Assembly: GCA_945882315.1 (NCBI GenBank)
Contig: CAMCWB010000039.1
Location: 1-34,144, forward strand
DNA: 34,144 nucleotides
Direction: 5' to 3'
From: Bauldia litoralis
GTDB lineage: Bacteria; Pseudomonadota; Alphaproteobacteria; Rhizobiales; Kaistiaceae
Under the pieces are notes generated by a model. The model was not told the DNA's origin, searched no databases, and was given only the letters and a program-made list of their open reading frames with translations. Below, piece by piece: positions 30,610 through 34,144 of the stretch (position 1 is the stretch's first letter; each line of letters starts with the position of its first letter). The position numbers and the translations under genes were made by a program.

Positions 30610-31851
30610 TTGAAATACGTGAATAGCGCGTTCGAATCCCGCACCGACGATTGGTGGATCTCGCCGTTTAATTTTTTGGATTCGGTGCGCTCGCAGATGA
30701 GGCTGCCGAAAGAGGTGTAGATTTGCAACATCACGCTCCGTGAAGGCCGTCAGATCGAGGGCGTCTCCCTCAGCCTCGATGAGGTCCTGACCATTGCGGG
30801 CGCCCTCGTCGAGGCCGGCGTCTCGATGCTCCAGGTGCATCACGACGAACCGCGCGAGATGATGGAAATCAAGAAGCGGTGGCCTGATGTGCAGGTCGAG
30901 GGGCTGATCCATCCAACCGCTTCGCTCAATCCGGCGCGTTGCCGCGAGGTCGTCGACGAGATCGTCGAACACGGCGCCGACATCGTCGATCTCTCCCTCT
31001 GCTTTTCCGAACCCCAGCGGCCGCTTTTCCAACGCACCATGGGGCGCGACGTCAGCCCGGAAGAAGCCCTCGACCTGACGCTCAAGCCGGTGGCCTACGT
31101 CGCTTCGACGAAAGCGACCCCGGCCATTCTTCTGCCCGATCCAATGCGCATGGAGCTTCCCTATCTCAAGCACATCATCGGCAGCCTGATCGGGGCGGGA
31201 GCGAAGATCCTCCGTCTCGATGACGTCGTGGGCATGGGCATCTATCCCGCCTACAAATTCCTGTTCACGGAGCTCACGACCGATTTTCCGGACGTGACCT
31301 TCGCCTTTCATGTTCACAACGACATCGGCATGGGCGCGGCCTCGCTTTACGCCGCGGTCGAGGGCGGCGCCACCATTGTCGACGCGGCGGTCAATGGCTA
31401 TGGGGAGCGCGCCGGCATCGCGCCGCTGGCGGAGGTCGCCGCCGTCCTCCAGATCTTCTACGGCATCGACACCGGCATCCATCTCGACCGCATGACCGAG
31501 CTCTCCGAACTCGTCGCGGACCTCTGCAAGTGGCCGATCCCGGCCAAGCAGCCCTGCGTCGGCGACCAGGCGTTCTCCGACCTCGTCGAGGTTCACTACA
31601 CCCCGCCGCCCGGCGCCGACTGGTGCTATTCGCAATGGAAGCCGCACATCTTCGGCAACCATAAGCGCGTCATGCTCGGTCACTACTCCGGCCCCTACGC
31701 CATTCGCGCCAAGTGCAAGGCGCTCGGCGTCGAGGTCGCGGAGGAGCGCCTTCGCGACGTGCAGGCTTCGCTTCGCGCGCATATTCGCGAGCGCAAGCGC
31801 GCCATCCGCGACGACGAGTTCCTGGAAATCATCGAAAGCGTGGGACGATAG
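30610..31851 (+). pseudogene. DRE-TIM metallolyase (HMG-CoA lyase/homocitrate synthase type) interrupted by an in-frame TAG
   Basis: A TTG at 30610 preceded by GAGGAGG starts KYVNSAFESRTDDWWISPFN...LPKEV, then TAG at 30718-30720, then ICNITLREGRQIEGVSLSLD and a continuous frame to 31851. The TAG sits where relatives usually have a residue such as Tyr before the first barrel strand. After it come TLREGRQ (catalytic Arg and metal-binding acid), ILRLDDVVGMG, FAFHVHNDIGMGAAS (H-x-H metal site) and NGYGERAG. Read through, the protein would have about 413 residues. The only ATG after the stop (30826) lies beyond the TLREG motif, so a restart there would give an inactive protein. An ATT at 30721 behind AGAGG is a remote alternative start. 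Probably a recent pseudogene; the next gene is 3 bp away. Confidence 0.75.
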
Positions 31852-31854
31852 CGG

Positions 31855-32868
31855 ATGGACGATACGCCCGATCACACAAAGGGCGATCCGGCGAAGGGCG
31901 ATCCCAAGACATTACGGATCACGCGCGCGGAGGCCATGGAGCTTGCGACGGGCGTGCTCACGCGCCATGGCTTCTCGGAGGATGAGGCCGCGACCATCGC
32001 CAACCATCTCGTCGAGGCGGAGCTTCGCGGCCATCATACGACGGGGCTGATCCGCCTGATCCCGCTCGTCAGGATGGCGAAGAGCCGTCAGCTGATGCGT
32101 GTCGTCCGGGAAGGCCCCGCCTTTGTCCATGTCGACGGCGGCGGCAATCCGGGAAGCCTATCGGCGGAGTTCACCATGCGGCTCGCGATCGACAAGGCAC
32201 GCCAGCACTCCTTCGCGCTCGCCGCCCTGTTCAATTCCGCGCAGGGCAATATTTCCGGCCATTATGTGCGGCTCGCCGCGGAGGCCGGCTTTGTCGGCAT
32301 TCTCCTCTCCTCAACACATGGCAGCGTCGCGCCCCATGGCGGCATCGACCCGCTGATCGGCACCAACCCCATGGCATTTGCCTTCCCCGGCAAGGAGCGG
32401 GCGGTCGTCATCGATGCTGCGACGTCGGCGCTCACCAATGGCGACGTCGAGGTTGCCCGCCGCGCCGGCGCGTCCCTTCCCGAAGGCGCCGCCCTCGACG
32501 CGGACGGCGCGCCGACGCGCGTGCCGGAAGAGGTCGCGGCCCTCCTGCCCATCGCCGGGCACAAGGGCTATGCCTTCGGGCTGGCGTTGCAGCTTCTCGG
32601 CATCCTCGCCGGCGGCGACGCCCTGCCGAAATATCTCGGCAATTTCGGCTTCGTGTTCCTGGTGATCGACCCCGCCCTCTTCGGTCCCGCCGAGGACTTC
32701 CTCGACCGCTCCGAAACGCTTCGTCAGGCCATCAAGACCTCGCGCCGCGCGCCCGGCGTGGACGAGATCCTTCTGCCCGGCGAACGAAGCGACAGGCGCC
32801 GCGACAAGAACCTTCGCGAGGGCATGCCGATTGCGCCCGCGACGCTCGACGAGTTGCGCCGCCTGTAG
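31855..32868 (+). CDS. Second Ldh2-type malate/L-lactate dehydrogenase family oxidoreductase
   Basis: A 337-residue protein of the same family as 23172-24212 but clearly diverged. Family segments: ITRAEAMELATGVLTRHGFS, VEAELRGHHTTGLIRLIPL (the first protein has HQSHGIMR), FNSAQGNISGHYVRLAAEAG, THGSVAPHGGIDPLIGTNPMAFAFP and IAGHKGYAFGLALQLLGIL. The SHG motif is replaced by HTTG, so the substrate may differ. It starts three bases after the stop of the broken DRE-TIM gene and was therefore co-transcribed with it. It probably oxidises a 2-hydroxyacid with NAD(P). Confidence 0.85.
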   Translation: MDDTPDHTKGDPAKGDPKTLRITRAEAMELATGVLTRHGFSEDEAATIANHLVEAELRGHHTTGLIRLIPLVRMAKSRQLMRVVREGPAFVHVDGGGNPGSLSAEFTMRLAIDKARQHSFALAALFNSAQGNISGHYVRLAAEAGFVGILLSSTHGSVAPHGGIDPLIGTNPMAFAFPGKERAVVIDAATSALTNGDVEVARRAGASLPEGAALDADGAPTRVPEEVAALLPIAGHKGYAFGLALQLLGILAGGDALPKYLGNFGFVFLVIDPALFGPAEDFLDRSETLRQAIKTSRRAPGVDEILLPGERSDRRRDKNLREGMPIAPATLDELRRL

Positions 32869-32923
32869 CCGATCGCGCCGATGTCGGTTATGAAATGTCC
32901 AAGCAACAGACCATGGTCGACAC

Positions 32924-34000
32924 ATGGCGGATGACGGCAGGGTGGGACAATTGCACCGGATCGGACTCATCGGCAACCGCGCGCACCAGATGCTCTGGGC
33001 GCCGATCTTCCATCAGCGCAGCGACTGCCGCATCGTCGCGGCGGCCGAGCATGACGCGGAGAAGGGCCGAGCGCTCGAGCAGTTCGGCGTGCGCTGCGCG
33101 GCCGACTACGACGAGGTGTTTGACGACCCCGACGTAGACATCGTCAGCACCGCCACCGACTTCTACCTGAAGCGTCCGCTGATCCAAAAGGCGCTCGAGC
33201 GCGGCAAGCATGTGCTGGTGGACAAGCCGGCCGGACGCACGATGCGCGAGGCGCGCGAGATCCTCGATGCGGCAGGCCGTTCGCGCGCGCGCCTGCTGCT
33301 GACCTATCCATTGCGCTTCCAGGCCGGGCTGGCGCAGCTGTCGGCGGCCGTGCGCAGCGGCGCGTACCGCAACATCGCCTCATATTCCCATCACTGGGTG
33401 CGGCAATTCCCCGACAGCGACCTCATGACCTATGTCAGCTACCCGACGCCGGCCCGGATCAACGGCGGCGGAGAGCTGATGAATCACGGCAGCCACGCGG
33501 TCGATTACCTTCACGGCCTGTTCGGCAGCCCGCGGCGCGTCCATTGCCGCATGGAGAACCTCTACTGGAACGAATACCGCGCCTTCGGCACCGAGGACAT
33601 CGCGACGCTGACCTGCGACTACGACACGTTCTCGGCGCGCATCGTCACCGGACGCAACAAGGTCCCGCGCGAGGAGCCGACGGCCAACACCGTCGACCTG
33701 CTGTGCGAGGGGAACTGGGTCCGCGTCGAAGACGACACGTGCCACGTAAACGGCAAGGCCGTTGCGGTCGCGGCGCAGCCCCTGTCGCCGCGGGAAGGCT
33801 GCATCCAGAATCTGATCGACTGCATCGCCAGCGGCGCCGAGCCGCTGACGGGAGCCGCAGCCGGGCTGGCGGTGGCGGAGATCACCACGGCAGCCTACCA
33901 GTCGGCGCGCAGCGGCGACTGGGTATCGCTGCCGCTGGTCGACGAGACCCACCCGCTGATCGCCGCCGACGAGCAGGTCATCGACGGCCGGCTCGACTAA
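32924..34000 (+). CDS. Gfo/Idh/MocA-family oxidoreductase
   Basis: A 358-residue NAD(P)-dependent oxidoreductase. The Rossmann start is IGLIGNRAHQMLWAPIFHQ (about 13-31; the usual GxGxxG is changed to GNRAHQ), then VDIVSTATDFYLKRPLIQKALERGKHVLVDKPAGRTMREAREI, with the family's E/D-K-P motif (here DKPAG), then the substrate domain with GGGELMNHGSHAVDYLHGLFG (His in the active site). Members oxidise or epimerise sugars, inositols or related hydroxy compounds. ATG 32924 has a poor ribosome-binding site; TTG 32951 behind GGGTGGGA would start at (M)HRIGLIG and is a good alternative. It is the last catabolic gene before the IS630-like element. Confidence 0.87.
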   Translation: MADDGRVGQLHRIGLIGNRAHQMLWAPIFHQRSDCRIVAAAEHDAEKGRALEQFGVRCAADYDEVFDDPDVDIVSTATDFYLKRPLIQKALERGKHVLVDKPAGRTMREAREILDAAGRSRARLLLTYPLRFQAGLAQLSAAVRSGAYRNIASYSHHWVRQFPDSDLMTYVSYPTPARINGGGELMNHGSHAVDYLHGLFGSPRRVHCRMENLYWNEYRAFGTEDIATLTCDYDTFSARIVTGRNKVPREEPTANTVDLLCEGNWVRVEDDTCHVNGKAVAVAAQPLSPREGCIQNLIDCIASGAEPLTGAAAGLAVAEITTAAYQSARSGDWVSLPLVDETHPLIAADEQVIDGRLD

Positions 34001-34066
34001 TACCAGCCAGCACTGATCGAGACTCACATTGGGATTTCCGAATCGCGGAAAGTCTGAATCGATAAG

Positions 34067-34085
34067 GTGAACCAAGGAGGTTCAC
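34067..34085 (+). promoter_or_regulatory. Hairpin that covers the transposase ribosome-binding site
   Basis: GTGAACC (34067-34073), loop AAGGA, GGTTCAC (34079-34085): a perfect seven-base-pair stem whose loop and right arm contain the AAGGAGG Shine-Dalgarno of the transposase. Confidence 0.65.
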
Positions 34086-34086
34086 G

Positions 34087-34144
34087 ATGGCAGCAGTGAT
34101 TTCGCTACGGGATGATTTTGACGGGCCGGCTCTGCGAGAACTTG
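34087..34144 (+). CDS. IS630-family transposase, N-terminal fragment cut by the window edge
   Basis: Nineteen codons are visible: MAAVISLRDDFDGPALREL. This is the wording of the N terminus of IS630-type transposases (SLRDDFDxxxLRxLA, followed in the family by a helix-turn-helix). The ATG has an ideal AAGGAGG six bases upstream, inside a hairpin. The element's left end must lie between the oxidoreductase stop (34000) and about 34060; TA at 34001-34002 would fit the TA target of IS630, but I could not verify the inverted repeat. Confidence 0.6.
   Translation, partial: MAAVISLRDDFDGPALREL

Larger units (their letters stand above)
34001..34144 (+). mobile_element. Left end of an IS630-like insertion sequence (partial)
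   Basis: The 86 bp before the transposase ATG are AT-richer than the preceding gene and contain the imperfect repeat GATTTCCGAATCG / TCTGAATCGAT, which may be part of the terminal region. The right part of the element is outside the window, so the boundary is a guess. Confidence 0.45.

Noticed and set aside
30718-30720. Idea that the tRNA-Sec-like RNA reads the TAG in the DRE-TIM gene
   Set aside because: Neither reading of the anticodon loop (UCA or CAA) gives CUA or UUA; the RNA cannot decode UAG by normal pairing.
30520-31875. 451-residue minus-strand open frame opposite the DRE-TIM gene
   Set aside because: It is the complement of a frame with clear family motifs; its own sequence is low-complexity in Asp, Arg and Gly, as expected for antisense of GC-rich codons. 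The same applies to the long frames opposite cysK, the helicase, the ThDP gene, the M24 gene, the thiolase and the dehydratase.

Overview
The window is GC-rich DNA with the look of an alphaproteobacterium of the Hyphomicrobiales (Rhizobiales): GC-rich third codon positions, intergenic palindromic repeats of the kind scattered through Rhizobiales chromosomes (about 15.97-16.04, 20.43-20.53 and 26.83-27.00 kb), and a CspA-type cold-shock gene followed by two small basic proteins. Both edges run into insertion sequences: the first codons of a probable IS21-type transposase (minus strand, 1-35) and the first codons of a probable IS630-type transposase (plus strand, from 34087). No CRISPR array, ribosomal RNA or replication origin was seen.

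Layout. 0.27-3.3 kb: family 2 glycosyltransferase converging on an HPr-kinase-like protein and an NTP_transf_5 nucleotidyltransferase. 3.7-4.4 kb: cold-shock gene with a good terminator, then two small genes. 4.5-10.5 kb, all minus strand: two MutS-like ATPases with overlapping start and stop, a tRNA-Sec-like RNA gene, a divergent SelA-like enzyme directly behind it, a stand-alone cyclic-nucleotide-binding protein and a small protein. 10.6-13.8 kb: cysK and a UvrD-like helicase. 14.0-34.0 kb: a large catabolic region with a GntR/FCD regulator, twin-cupin protein, ThDP enzyme, tcuAB-like tricarballylate dehydrogenase pair, KdsB-like protein, M24 peptidase-fold protein, two Ldh2-type dehydrogenases, amidohydrolase, thiolase plus DUF35 pair, isopropylmalate-dehydrogenase-like enzyme, enolase-superfamily dehydratase, LysR regulator, a DRE-TIM aldolase/synthase gene broken by one in-frame TAG, and a Gfo/Idh/MocA oxidoreductase.

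How they may work together. The catabolic region has the enzyme classes expected for breakdown of a poly-carboxylated or lactone-type acid: lactone hydrolysis (amidohydrolase), dehydration (enolase superfamily), several NAD(P)-linked hydroxyacid oxidations, FAD/quinone-linked oxidation (TcuAB), C-C bond chemistry (ThDP enzyme, DRE-TIM enzyme) and thiolytic or retro-aldol CoA chemistry (thiolase/DUF35). No transporter gene was seen, so uptake must be encoded elsewhere. The substrate cannot be read from the sequence.

The most unusual item is at 5.4-7.1 kb: a 98-nt RNA gene with tRNA-Sec hallmarks (long D stem with small loop, six-pair anticodon stem, long variable arm, G73, encoded CCA) but a 7+5 acceptor/T branch and an abnormal anticodon loop, directly upstream of a SelA homologue that keeps the tRNA-binding N-terminal region and PLP lysine but differs in other conserved loops and carries a Cro/CI-repressor-like piece at its N terminus. 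No selB or selD is present in the window.
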